Positions 6,542 through 14,610 of a DNA stretch of 64,000 nucleotides are shown piece after piece. Numbering within the stretch: position 1 is the first letter of the stretch; every line of letters starts with the position of its first letter. The stretch spans positions 1,537,001 through 1,601,000 of the forward strand of contig NZ_CP141266.1 of NCBI RefSeq assembly GCF_030540775.2, given 5' to 3'. Below the pieces are notes generated by a model. That model worked only from the letters and a program-made list of their open reading frames with translations. It was not told where the DNA came from and ran no database searches. This DNA comes from Flavivirga abyssicola (GTDB taxonomy: Bacteria > Bacteroidota > Bacteroidia > Flavobacteriales > Flavobacteriaceae). A program made the position numbers and the translations under genes.

Positions 6542-9049
6542 TCAATTATTTTTTAAGATTTTTTTCGTAAAAATAAGACCATCACTTCTTTGGATCTTTA
6601 AAACATAAAATCCCATATCTAAACCGCTCATATTGATTTGTTCAATTCCAGAATTTTTTTCTAGTAAAAATACTACCTGCCCAAGTTTATTGTATAAGCA
6701 TACTTTCGTTATGAGTCCATTTGGCTTTAAATGTAATATATCGAAAACTGGTACTGGGTAAATAGAAATACTGTTAATACTACTTTTATCTAATGATAAT
6801 GTATTTTTGATTTCATGCCAAAGCAATTTGTTGTTGTAAGAAACAGAAATAATATCTTGTTTTCCATCATTGTTTAGGTCTGCTAAATGTAAGTCTTTAG
6901 GAGTGTCTAAGTTTTTACTAATTACATGATGATGAGTAAATTCACCTAAACCATTAGCGTTCTCTATCCAAATAACTTCATTTCTATTACCAGAACAATA
7001 AATAATGTCTTCATCCCCGTCCTTATCTATATCATTTGCATTAACAGCGATGGCTGGACTAGATATGTCATTAACATTAACAAATAGATCTCTTTGAGGA
7101 CTAAATTTTCCCATGCCGTCTGTATTCTCATTCCAAGTTATTTTATCGTATGCACCATAGCCAACCAGAATATCTAAATCACCATCGCCATCTACATCAC
7201 TAGCATGAGTAGAACTTACACCTGCTAATGAAGAAGCCTCATTTGCAATGTCGATAGCCTCTCCAATAGCAAAATTACCCATGCCGTCTGTGTTTTTGTA
7301 CCAACTGACACCTGTACTATTAGTTAAGGAAAATTTAAAATATGTTAACACATCTAAATCACCATCTTGATCTATATCTACGGGTTCACAGAAATTACTT
7401 GAATTTCCAATAGAATGTTCATATTTATCATCAAATGGATTAAAATATCCTCCTAGGTTTTCAAACCAAATTGTTCCACCAGATCTTTTTGATATTATTA
7501 TGTCCACAAACCCATCACCATTCATGTCTCCAATTTGGAGATGTGATAATAATTTCTCAGCAGTTGTCATAACTCTATGTCTGAGAAAATTGCCATCACC
7601 ATCTAAATTTTCATACCAAAAAACTTTCCCGCCAGGGCTTACCAATCCATTATTCGATGTTCCAGAAATCACATCCTCATCTCCATCATTATCAATATCT
7701 GCTGTAACTACAGTTCTAACATTCTCAATTGAAGCATCAATAGTTCTTTGATAGCTAAATGTTCCTTTACCATCTAAATTTTCATACCAAACTAAGTCTC
7801 CACCTCTATCAGTAGTTAAAATAACATCATAGTCTCCATCTCCGTCTATATCTGAAGAATAAGTTGCTGTCGCGCCATTAATTGAACCTCCTAAAGTTTC
7901 TTCGTTCTTAAAATTACCAGTGCCATTAACACTTTTGTAGATTGCTATATTATTATTAGAATTTAAAACAATATCAAAAAACCCATCACTATTAATATCT
8001 TCAACTTGTATTGATGAAGTATTGGCTACCGAATTACTTATTACTTTTTGTGTGCTAAAAGAGCTTTTTCCGTCCAAATTTTCGTACCATAATAATTGGT
8101 AAGTATCTCCAAAGACAACATTAGAAGTTATAACTAAAATATCCTTATCTCCATCATTGTCTAAATCTTTTGGATATGATAAAGAAGCGCCATAAACTTT
8201 AGTTGAAATTGTTTGCTCATTAAAATTGCCAAGACTGTTAATATTTTCATATAATGTAACAGTTTTATCTACACTAGAAGTAGAAATAATATCAAAATCT
8301 CCATCATTATCAATATCACTCAAATTAATAGAACTATTGTAAGAAGAATTTATAAGTATCTCTTCTCCAAAATTTCCTTTTCCATCAATATTTTTATACC
8401 ATGAAAGTTTTGAATTTGAAGATAACAAAATATCAAAATCTCCATCTCCGTCAATATCTTCAATAGAAGCTTCTTTTGGTCGAATACCCGTTAAGCTTAT
8501 TGTTTTCTGATGGCCAAAATTTCCTTTTCCATCAATGTTTTCATACCATGCCAACTTATTGTCATTAATAGAAGTGGATATAATATCTGAATCTCCATCC
8601 TGATCCAAATCCGAAGAAAGTATATAATTTGGTCTATCAGTATTATTATCTGATATCATCTTTCTTGGACCAAAGTTCCCTTTGCCATTAGTGTTTTCAT
8701 ACCAAAAAATTAAATCCTTATCTCTAGATATAGCAATAACGTCAAGATCACCATCGTTGTCTAAATCGTCTACATTAAATTTGTTTATATAAATAATACT
8801 TGGATTTACGTCACTTATGGTTTGGCTTATTTCATAGCTACCAAGTCCATCAAGATTTTTGTACCAAGAAATTTGCCCATTAGCAAAAACTATGTCAAGA
8901 TTTTTGTCTCCATCTAAATCTGCTAATAACATATAGTTACTATTTATTATATTTAGATTAGCCTCAATAATATGGTCTTGATAAGTAATCTGTGCCATTG
9001 AATAATAAAAACTTATTATAGATGCAAGTAAGATAGTTTTATATTTCAT
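6542..9049 (-). CDS. Secreted VCBS/FG-GAP repeat protein with T9SS sorting domain
   Basis: 835 residues from ATG at 9047-9049 (MKYKTILLASIISFYYSMAQ gives the signal peptide); an ATG 11 codons upstream is possible. About fifteen repeats of the form DLDGDGDxDI followed by WYENxDGxGNF are FG-GAP/VCBS units with Ca-binding-like aspartate loops, expected to build beta-propellers. The last 80 residues (NSISIYPVPVFDILHLKPNG, then GFYVLKIQRSDG and the end TKKILKNN) are a type A sorting domain for the type IX secretion system. The product is therefore likely exported and surface-attached, with an adhesive or binding role inferred. By far the largest gene of the array. Confidence 0.85.
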   Translation of the reverse strand: MKYKTILLASIISFYYSMAQITYQDHIIEANLNIINSNYMLLADLDGDKNLDIVFANGQISWYKNLDGLGSYEISQTISDVNPSIIYINKFNVDDLDNDGDLDVIAISRDKDLIFWYENTNGKGNFGPRKMISDNNTDRPNYILSSDLDQDGDSDIISTSINDNKLAWYENIDGKGNFGHQKTISLTGIRPKEASIEDIDGDGDFDILLSSNSKLSWYKNIDGKGNFGEEILINSSYNSSINLSDIDNDGDFDIISTSSVDKTVTLYENINSLGNFNEQTISTKVYGASLSYPKDLDNDGDKDILVITSNVVFGDTYQLLWYENLDGKSSFSTQKVISNSVANTSSIQVEDINSDGFFDIVLNSNNNIAIYKSVNGTGNFKNEETLGGSINGATATYSSDIDGDGDYDVILTTDRGGDLVWYENLDGKGTFSYQRTIDASIENVRTVVTADIDNDGDEDVISGTSNNGLVSPGGKVFWYENLDGDGNFLRHRVMTTAEKLLSHLQIGDMNGDGFVDIIISKRSGGTIWFENLGGYFNPFDDKYEHSIGNSSNFCEPVDIDQDGDLDVLTYFKFSLTNSTGVSWYKNTDGMGNFAIGEAIDIANEASSLAGVSSTHASDVDGDGDLDILVGYGAYDKITWNENTDGMGKFSPQRDLFVNVNDISSPAIAVNANDIDKDGDEDIIYCSGNRNEVIWIENANGLGEFTHHHVISKNLDTPKDLHLADLNNDGKQDIISVSYNNKLLWHEIKNTLSLDKSSINSISIYPVPVFDILHLKPNGLITKVCLYNKLGQVVFLLEKNSGIEQINMSGLDMGFYVLKIQRSDGLIFTKKILKNN

Positions 9050-9110
9050 ATTTATAGAATTGATATTTATGAAGTTCTTCAATGCATAATCTCTTTCTCC
9101 AAATGTTTTC

Positions 9111-9237
9111 CAACGGTTACGTATAAGAATAGTAGCGGTTTTTCACGCACTAACTTTTCGGTTAAACACAGACCTTTTTTAGATTTACTTTGTTTCGTTT
9201 AGCGATTAAACCGCTATTATTTTTATACATTGTTAGC
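9111..9237. repeat. Fold-back spacer 7 (attC-like, well formed)
   Basis: Left arm CAACGGTTACGTATAAGAAT then AGTAGCGG (9111-9138); right arm CCGCTATTATTTTTATACAT then TGTTAGC (9211-9237). CCGCTA.TATT.TTATAC pairs almost perfectly. Coding-strand outer boxes are AGCTAAC and GTTGGAA. The span is 127 bp between two genes, and the central 70 bp is unpaired and variable. Confidence 0.65.
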
Positions 9238-9246
9238 TATAGTATT

Positions 9247-10986
9247 TTATTCAGTCAGCTTTAATTTATATCGAACATAATGTATACTTTTTATTGGCTT
9301 TCCATCTTTTAAAGCAGGCTCAAATTTTAATTCCACTATACTCGCTTTTACTTCTTTGTCTAACCACATATTATCGGCAATAGCGAAAGTTATGTCATCT
9401 ACACTACCTTTTTCATTTACAAATACATTATATCCATATGAAATAGTTTTATCGTCTCCATATGCTTCAAATATTGATGTTTCAGCTTTAAATTTTCTGG
9501 CTAATTCTAAATGGTTTGTCGGGTTTGGTTTATTGTCTGGCAATTGGAAATTCTCATTGTCTTCATAACATCCTTTACACAGGACTGAAATAATATTTGT
9601 TTTGACTTTTGGATTCTTAAACTTTGGAAACTTTTTAGTTGAAATAGCTTTACCATTTTCATATATAGTTTCTTGCTCTAAATTTCCATTATCATAATAC
9701 CTTCTAGTAATACCGTGTTCTTTACCATTTTGCATTTCTTGGTAAAGGGTTAGAACTCCATTTGTTAAAGTTTTTTGTTTTCCGTGTCTTTTGAAGTTCT
9801 TGTATTCTTGTTCATTACGTTCAACTTTATCTCCAAACATTGAATATTCATTTACATAAAGACCAGTCCCATTTGTTAAAGTTTTTTCTCCTTTGTTATT
9901 CCAATGATTTTTAAGTCTATAGTCTCCATTTATAAATTCTGCCTCAACTTTTTTGCTTCCATTTTCATAGAATTCTAGCCATTCGCCTATACGTTCATAG
10001 GCTGATTTGTATGTTCCTGATTTTGCGAGCTGTCCGTTTTCGTGCCATTCTTTGTACTCGCCAATTCTTTCGTTTTTTTCTATAAGTTTTGATTCATTTT
10101 TTTTTGGATTTCCATTTTCAAAAAACCATTTGTGTATTAAGATGTTTTTGGATGGTTCTTTAGTTATTTGATATTTTAATTTTCCACTATCATAGAATTC
10201 TTCTCGCTCTCCAGTTTGTTCTCCTTTTTTGTAATCTATTTTTTCTTTTAGTTTTCCGTTTTCATAAAAAGACTTGAATTCTCCATTTATTACGCCTTGT
10301 TCAAGCTGAAACTCTTCTTTGACTGTTTTGTCAGCATAAAAAGTCTTGTAAAGACCAGTAAAAGTCATATCAAATTCATATCCATCTTCATCAAGACATA
10401 TTTCGTTTGGGTTTTTACGAATGTAAGATTCAATTAAAGACATTGTCTTTTCATTCATTTCATAATACTTGTCGTCAAGCAAAGACATTTCGTCAAGCCT
10501 ATCATAAAGGTCGCTCCCAAACAAATCACTTTCTTGCGCTTTGTCCATCAGCTTTTTGTTTTTTTGATAGATTTTATCTGCTTTTTTGACCAGATTAGAC
10601 ATTTTAGTATCTCCAATATGTTCCAACCCTTTAATTATTGTTGGAACATAATGTCCATAACCATTGTAGTAAAATTGAACAAACCCACCATTTGTAACTT
10701 GTGCATCTAAATACCACCAATAATAAAGTGCTTTTTGTCCGTATGATAAAGATTTACCACGTTCGATTTCGTGTTCCTTGTCCTTTACAAATTTTGATAT
10801 AGGTTCAAGAACAAACCAGCCAAAATCAAAACCACTTAATTTGAAGAATTCTCCTTTATTTAGTTCAGGTCGGAAATGTTCAGTTTCATTAAATTCCCAA
10901 TAAGGGTCATTTTCGTCTTGAGCTTTGCAACCAAACAGATTTAATAGGTTCATAATTATTATTGAAATGACTAATATTCTTTTCAT
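9247..10986 (-). CDS. DUF4375 / MORN-like repeat / TonB-C multidomain lipoprotein
   Basis: 579 residues from ATG at 10984-10986; 29 further upstream codons come from the type A repeat. The start MKRILVISIIIMNLLNLFGC is a lipoprotein signal with Cys20. Residues about 50-190 (QKALYYWWYLDAQVTNGGFV, FYYNGYGHY) resemble DMP19/DUF4375. A middle region has about ten MORN-variant repeats (GEFKSFYENGKLKE, GEWLEFYENGSKKVE, GITRRYYDNGNLEQ). The end (VEL KFEPALKDGKPIKS then VRYKLKL) resembles the TonB C-terminal domain of energy transducers. Such fusions occur in Bacteroidota; the role is unknown, probably periplasmic interaction. Confidence 0.7.
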   Translation of the reverse strand: MKRILVISIIIMNLLNLFGCKAQDENDPYWEFNETEHFRPELNKGEFFKLSGFDFGWFVLEPISKFVKDKEHEIERGKSLSYGQKALYYWWYLDAQVTNGGFVQFYYNGYGHYVPTIIKGLEHIGDTKMSNLVKKADKIYQKNKKLMDKAQESDLFGSDLYDRLDEMSLLDDKYYEMNEKTMSLIESYIRKNPNEICLDEDGYEFDMTFTGLYKTFYADKTVKEEFQLEQGVINGEFKSFYENGKLKEKIDYKKGEQTGEREEFYDSGKLKYQITKEPSKNILIHKWFFENGNPKKNESKLIEKNERIGEYKEWHENGQLAKSGTYKSAYERIGEWLEFYENGSKKVEAEFINGDYRLKNHWNNKGEKTLTNGTGLYVNEYSMFGDKVERNEQEYKNFKRHGKQKTLTNGVLTLYQEMQNGKEHGITRRYYDNGNLEQETIYENGKAISTKKFPKFKNPKVKTNIISVLCKGCYEDNENFQLPDNKPNPTNHLELARKFKAETSIFEAYGDDKTISYGYNVFVNEKGSVDDITFAIADNMWLDKEVKASIVELKFEPALKDGKPIKSIHYVRYKLKLTE

Positions 10987-11010
10987 TCGCGATGTTTGTT
11001 CAACATTATA

Positions 11011-11260
11011 GCTAACAATTATATAAACACATTTTGTGGCGTTTATTGCATAATATTTCTGGATAAACGCCATAAAGTGCGTTTATTTTTTATATACACA
11101 AACCAAATATAAGAAATATCTTCAAGGCTGAATTATACTTTTATAGCACTCGTTAGTTTAAAACTTTGCTTAACTGCCACCAGTTACAAACTGGCGGTAG
11201 CGGGGAATATTCCGATTAGCACTTACCATCTCAAGCAATTACTTATAGCCATTGTTGTAA
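11011..11260. repeat. Type A repeat, copy 4, with fold-back ends
   Basis: It starts GCTAACAATTATATAAACAC, carries the long hairpin (arms ending GGCGTTTATT and ATAAACGCC, loop GCATAATATTTCTGG), then the block ACAAACCAAATATAAGAAAT holding a minus-strand TATATTTG box, then GCTTAACTGCCACCAGTTAC and GCGGTAGC. The far end, CAATTACTTATAGCCATTGT then TGTAAG, forms the partner of the GCTAACAATTATA start. It is the most complete type A copy in the window. Confidence 0.65.
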
Positions 11261-11267
11261 GTAGTCT

Positions 11268-12164
11268 TTAATTATTCATTACTTTATCGTAAAAGACTTT
11301 TTCAAATTCAAATATTTCGGATGCTTTAATTACATAACCAATATTCATTGGAATTTTGGTTTTTACTTCCGAACTATTTCTAAAGTCAATTTCATTAATT
11401 TTTGTAATTTCTCCCTTTACAGAGAATTGTGGGCCAGCATATAGAATTCCTAACAAGTAAAGTTTTAATCCAATTTTTGGTGTATAATTTTTATCAGTAT
11501 AAATATCACGATAAAAGTAAATTGGTGAACCACTTGAACCATTAAATGCAGCTATATCAATTAAAAAAACTCTTTCTCCATTAAAATCCAAATAAGGTGT
11601 AGTAGCAGTAATTCCTTTTCGTACAATTGGTAAGTTATTTTTGATGTCCCACAGACCATTTGGGTAGCCAATCATTAAAACATCCTCTATGGATTTTAAT
11701 TCATTTTTTTGGATTGAATCTGTCGGAATAGATTTTTTGTCCATTGTAATATATGATAAATCGACACCTCTTTTCTTAGACTCCGAAAGCATATTCATAA
11801 TTGGTATCGCTACTAAGTCAATTTTCTTATTAGGATGTTCGTATACATAGGTTGTATCGTTAGGGATTGTTATTGATTGTGATTTGTCATTATTAGGTTT
11901 GTTGTCTTTTAAAGTCTTGAAGTATAATCGTATGTTCTTGAAACCATTAATAATATGTTTATTAGTGATTATCAATGGTATTTCATATTTTAAACTGTCG
12001 TTTTTTATTGTGTAGAAAAAGCCTGTTCCTGAACTTATAGAATCAATTTTATTATAGGCTTCGATTCTAATAGTTGTATTAATTAGTTGTTCCGAAATAT
12101 GTAGATTATTCTGAGCAGTTAAGCCAAAACTTATAGATAAAAAAAATATTAACAGTTTCTTCAT
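11268..12164 (-). CDS. Secreted trypsin-like serine protease
   Basis: 298 residues from ATG at 12162-12164 (MKKLLIFFLSISFGLTAQ, signal peptide); eight codons upstream are repeat-derived. A chymotrypsin-fold catalytic triad can be read: His70 in LIITNKHIIN, Asp116 in NKKIDLVAIP, and Ser211 in FNGSSGSPIY. No PDZ domain follows, so it is not DegP-like; it resembles the S1 trypsin-like peptidase group with a SGSP-type active site. The product should be periplasmic or secreted, substrate unknown. It is the rightmost gene of the array. Confidence 0.75.
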   Translation of the reverse strand: MKKLLIFFLSISFGLTAQNNLHISEQLINTTIRIEAYNKIDSISSGTGFFYTIKNDSLKYEIPLIITNKHIINGFKNIRLYFKTLKDNKPNNDKSQSITIPNDTTYVYEHPNKKIDLVAIPIMNMLSESKKRGVDLSYITMDKKSIPTDSIQKNELKSIEDVLMIGYPNGLWDIKNNLPIVRKGITATTPYLDFNGERVFLIDIAAFNGSSGSPIYFYRDIYTDKNYTPKIGLKLYLLGILYAGPQFSVKGEITKINEIDFRNSSEVKTKIPMNIGYVIKASEIFEFEKVFYDKVMNN

Positions 12165-12175
12165 TTTCAGATTAC

Positions 12176-12287
12176 TTACAACAATCATATAAACACATTT
12201 TATGGCGTTTATTGCCTAATATCTCTGGATAAACGCCACAAAGTGCGTTTATTTTTATATACACAAATCAAATATAAGAAATATCTC
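12176..12287. repeat. Type A repeat, copy 5 (right-truncated)
   Basis: The copy contains ACAACAATCATATAAACACA, the hairpin arms TTTATGGCGTTTATT and ATAAACGCCACAAAGTGCG, the loop GCCTAATATCTCTGG, and the block ACAAATCAAATATAAGAAAT, then leaves the consensus after ATATCT. The TTAACTGCCA segment is absent. It marks the right end of the repeat-spaced array. The next 138 bp to the XRE gene are AT-rich and hold nothing I can identify. Confidence 0.65.
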
Positions 12288-12425
12288 TCGTATTTGGAAT
12301 AATATACTGTTTACTAAATATTTACCTTTTTCACTAAACTACTAGTTCTTACAAGTACAGAAGAAACTCTAAAAACATAACAAAGAATGAAAAAAAGTGT
12401 TTAAGTAAAACTTAGGATAGAAATG

Positions 12426-12641
12426 TTAGAAATCAAAAAACTCAGTTAATGTGATTCTGAAATAAGCACAGATTTTAACTAAAGTAAAATAGCTAACATC
12501 TCTTTTACCTTGTTCTATTCTTGCAAAGTGTATTCCAGTATCATTATACGCGTTTTGTTGACTTACGCCTTTATTATGACGTAATTCTTTTACTCTTTTA
12601 GCAAGTTGAGATAAAGCTAATTCTTTGGAGTCATTTTCCAT
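12426..12641 (-). CDS. XRE-family HTH transcriptional regulator
   Basis: 71 residues. A single helix-turn-helix domain fills residues about 10-68 (LAKRVKELRHNKGVSQQNAY, then HFARIEQGKRDVSYFTLVKI), typical of the small XRE/Cro regulators found near mobile elements in Flavobacteria. The start ATG lies inside a 16-bp dyad (12640-12655), and a second dyad with the same half-sites lies at 12676-12691, strongly suggesting autoregulation. The second dyad also abuts a divergent promoter, so it may control the leader and gene to the right as well. Confidence 0.85.
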   Translation of the reverse strand: MENDSKELALSQLAKRVKELRHNKGVSQQNAYNDTGIHFARIEQGKRDVSYFTLVKICAYFRITLTEFFDF

Positions 12642-12655
12642 GACACCAAGGTCAT
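12640..12655. promoter_or_regulatory. XRE operator 1 (dyad)
   Basis: ATGACACCAAGGTCAT, half-sites ATGAC/GTCAT with a 6-bp centre, overlapping the XRE start codon. Its position suggests that binding blocks transcription or translation initiation of the regulator itself. Regulator identity is inferred from adjacency. Confidence 0.6.
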
Positions 12656-12675
12656 AACATATTTTTTTAACAACA

Positions 12676-12691
12676 ATGACATTTTGGTCAT
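12676..12691. promoter_or_regulatory. XRE operator 2 (dyad)
   Basis: ATGACATTTTGGTCAT has the same half-sites and 6-bp centre as operator 1, displaced by 36 bp. It lies just upstream of the plus-strand -7 box at 12715-12722, where a bound repressor could also affect the divergent transcript. Confidence 0.6.
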
Positions 12692-12714
12692 TTTTTTATA
12701 TATTAGCATTTTAA

Positions 12715-12722
12715 TAGTTTTG
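12715..12722 (+). promoter_or_regulatory. Putative -7 box TAGTTTTG for the leader transcript
   Basis: TAGTTTTG fits the Bacteroidota -7 consensus TAnnTTTG, with a T-run about 20 bp upstream as a possible -33 element. Transcription would start near 12729 and run through the structured leader towards the gene at 12987. Confidence 0.4.
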
Positions 12723-12777
12723 CGATTCTTCGTATAGAAAATATTTGAAGCTGTCGCTTTGAGTCTCTAAATTGAAA

Positions 12778-12899
12778 ACTGGTAATTTTTGCACATGAGA
12801 TGATAAGCAGATTTGCTCACGTACCCGGGCGTGGGCTCTCTTATCGGTGCAAGGTAACCAGTACCTCAATTTAGATAAGTTGAGTTCCACGCCTTTTTT
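12778..12899 (+). promoter_or_regulatory. Candidate attenuator leader or structured ncRNA with alternative folds
   Basis: Fold 1 is fully nested: ACTGGT (12778) with ACCAGT (12857), TTGCAC (12789) with GTGCAA (12847), GATAAG (12802) with CTTATC (12840), and GCTCACG (12815) with CGTGGGC (12830) around an 8-nt loop. Fold 2 reuses the segment 12828-12845 to pair with GATAAG...GAG...CCACGCC at 12874-12893, directly followed by six T. The folds are mutually exclusive, which is the logic of an attenuator or riboswitch. No known class is recognised. A free-standing ncRNA ending at the terminator is the main alternative. Confidence 0.5.
12828..12899 (+). terminator. Intrinsic terminator of the leader
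   Basis: GGCGTGG, CTC and CTTATC pair in order with GATAAG, GAG and CCACGCC, 16 base pairs interrupted only by small bulges, and TTTTTT follows at 12894-12899. The left strand is shared with the competing upstream fold. Confidence 0.6.
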
Positions 12900-12986
12900 G
12901 TTTCCACACATAATAGGCTTCGATGAGATGATACCTCTTTTAAGGAACTAAACTTAAAATGTTACTAACTAACAACGTTAAATTCT

Positions 12987-13319
12987 ATGGAGAAAGAGGA
13001 CCGCTATGTATTACCTGATAGTTTTATACTACCACACTATGCCCTTATAGCCACATTAATGGTATTACTGGATAAATCTGAACTAAACCAAACCGTTAAA
13101 AAACATTGTAAAACAGGGTTAAGGGTTGTTGGCATTATTCATGCCGATAAGAGCTATAATACGGGAACTAATTTATTATTAAACAAAGAGTTCGATGGGT
13201 TCTTTGCATTATTTCCTACCGAATTTTTTAACAATAGAGCACTCATTCCAGCTATTATGATTATTGAAAACATAGAACAGTGTATTAAAAATAATTACTT
13301 AGAATGTGTTGATAGCTAG
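12987..13319 (+). CDS. Hypothetical protein downstream of the attenuator-like leader
   Basis: 110 residues from ATG at 12987 (MEKEDRYVLPDSFILPHYAL). There is no signal peptide; one moderately hydrophobic helix is near residues 17-27, and a segment GLRVVGIIHADKSYNTGTNL precedes the FFALFPTEFF part. I do not recognise the family. It is followed immediately by a strong hairpin terminator and preceded by a structured leader, so it is probably the regulated product of that leader. Confidence 0.6.
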   Translation: MEKEDRYVLPDSFILPHYALIATLMVLLDKSELNQTVKKHCKTGLRVVGIIHADKSYNTGTNLLLNKEFDGFFALFPTEFFNNRALIPAIMIIENIEQCIKNNYLECVDS

Positions 13320-13362
13320 AGCCAAATAATATTTCGAATTGAAATGTTTTTGGCTCTTTTTT
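13318..13362 (+). terminator. Intrinsic terminator
   Basis: AGAGCCAAA pairs with TTTGGCTCT across a 25-nt AT-rich loop, followed by TTTTTT. It begins inside the stop codon of the 110-aa gene. On the other strand a shorter A/T tract could also serve the convergent barrel gene. Confidence 0.7.
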
Positions 13363-13381
13363 ATGAAAAAAGGGAAACATA

Positions 13382-14590
13382 TTAAAAAAACTTAGACAAA
13401 CTAAATCGTAAAAAACTGTCTTCTTGAAAATTAGATAGTATAAATTCGTTAGCATCTATAGAATTAAAAATTCTGGCTTCAATTTCTGCTGTCCAACTAC
13501 TTCCAAAACGTCTGGAAGCTTCTATACTAAATATTTTACTACTGGATTCTAAATCTGAAATACCTCCGATTAATATGGATGTATCTTGGGTATCGTTAAA
13601 AGCAATTCGGCTTCCAAAAAACACATCGTTTTGTAATACATTTAAAGCTAATTCATCACGCTCATCATAAAGATATTCTCCCAATAATCCAATATCTAAG
13701 CCATTGCCATCAATATTGCTAAAGGTAAACTCCAAACCCGCAACCATGGCAAAAAAATCTTGTGCTTTAGCCGACCTGTAAATAGACTCAAATTTCCATA
13801 AAAAGGCATTGTGAGTAATCTGTAAATCGAGCCCTGTTTGATTGATTACCGGGTAAAACGCGTTGATGTTACCTTGCTGATCGAACGTAATAAACAGAGG
13901 TTCTCTTCCATTTCCATAAAAATGTGTCAATCCAACATCAAAAGCCCCAAAATAATGCTTCCATCTAAAGGCTAAATCTTGTCTCCACTCTTCGGCACTA
14001 CTTTCATATTGAAGATCGTCTTTATCTATAACTACAGGAAATCTTAAACGTCCTTTTTCCCCTGGAAATGTTCGTTTTCTATGATATGGTAAGTAAAAGA
14101 AATCGAAGCTACCTAGCTTTTTGGTTGTATAAGTAAACTGCACCAAGGGTTGTCCTAATTTATCTTCACCATCAAAAGACTCTACAGCATCTGTTTGGTT
14201 TATAATATCTACCAAATGGTTACTTTCTGCAACGCCCCAATATACTTTTTTAAGACCAATGCTTAACTCCCAATTGTTTTTTGCCTTTTGATAATACAGT
14301 TCTCTTATATCCCAATGGGTACGCTCATCATCTACATCTAATCTAAAAAAACCGGTAACATTAAATTGTTCATACCCTTTGTTCCAATCTACCGAATATT
14401 CTGGTGTAAAGGCTATGGAAGGGAAGTGTTGTTTTTGATTACTAAATGCGGCATCATTATAAAAATATCGGTATTCAGCTTCAACTTCCAGTTCGAGATC
14501 CTGATTGATTTTCTTTTCTTTATTTTGGGCATGAATAGTGCTCAAAAAAAGAATGAAAATAATGCTATTAAATATTATTTTTTGATTCAT
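13382..14590 (-). CDS. Outer-membrane beta-barrel protein of an MMPL export set
   Basis: 402 residues with a signal peptide ending at about residue 22 (...LFLSTIHAQ). The rest alternates short amphipathic strands (FNVTGFFRLDVDDERTHWDI, WELSIGLKKVYWGVAES) and ends in an aromatic residue (RFSLSKFF), a hallmark of outer-membrane barrels. It is the third gene, after a 360-bp gap, of MMPL transporter, LolA-like protein, barrel. The same trio occurs in other bacteria with DUF1302/DUF1329 members, so an outer-membrane channel or acceptor for the transported lipid is inferred. Confidence 0.7.
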   Translation of the reverse strand: MNQKIIFNSIIFILFLSTIHAQNKEKKINQDLELEVEAEYRYFYNDAAFSNQKQHFPSIAFTPEYSVDWNKGYEQFNVTGFFRLDVDDERTHWDIRELYYQKAKNNWELSIGLKKVYWGVAESNHLVDIINQTDAVESFDGEDKLGQPLVQFTYTTKKLGSFDFFYLPYHRKRTFPGEKGRLRFPVVIDKDDLQYESSAEEWRQDLAFRWKHYFGAFDVGLTHFYGNGREPLFITFDQQGNINAFYPVINQTGLDLQITHNAFLWKFESIYRSAKAQDFFAMVAGLEFTFSNIDGNGLDIGLLGEYLYDERDELALNVLQNDVFFGSRIAFNDTQDTSILIGGISDLESSSKIFSIEASRRFGSSWTAEIEARIFNSIDANEFILSNFQEDSFLRFSLSKFF

Positions 14591-14610
14591 TTTGTTTTAT
14601 TAAAAAACGT

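Noticed and set aside
9247-11073. Toxin-antitoxin module based on MORN/YwqK-like repeats
   Set aside because: No partner toxin gene is adjacent and the protein is a large lipoprotein.
1-12290. Calling this a true integron
   Set aside because: No integrase gene or attI is visible, most spacer boxes deviate from RYYYAAC/GTTRRRY, and some spacers exceed the usual attC length. It is kept as a hypothesis.
12711-12911. 66-residue minus-strand frame beginning MCGNKKGVELNLSKLRYWL
   Set aside because: It is the antisense of the structured leader with its strong terminator hairpin; composition follows the hairpin arms, and no promoter is seen on that strand.
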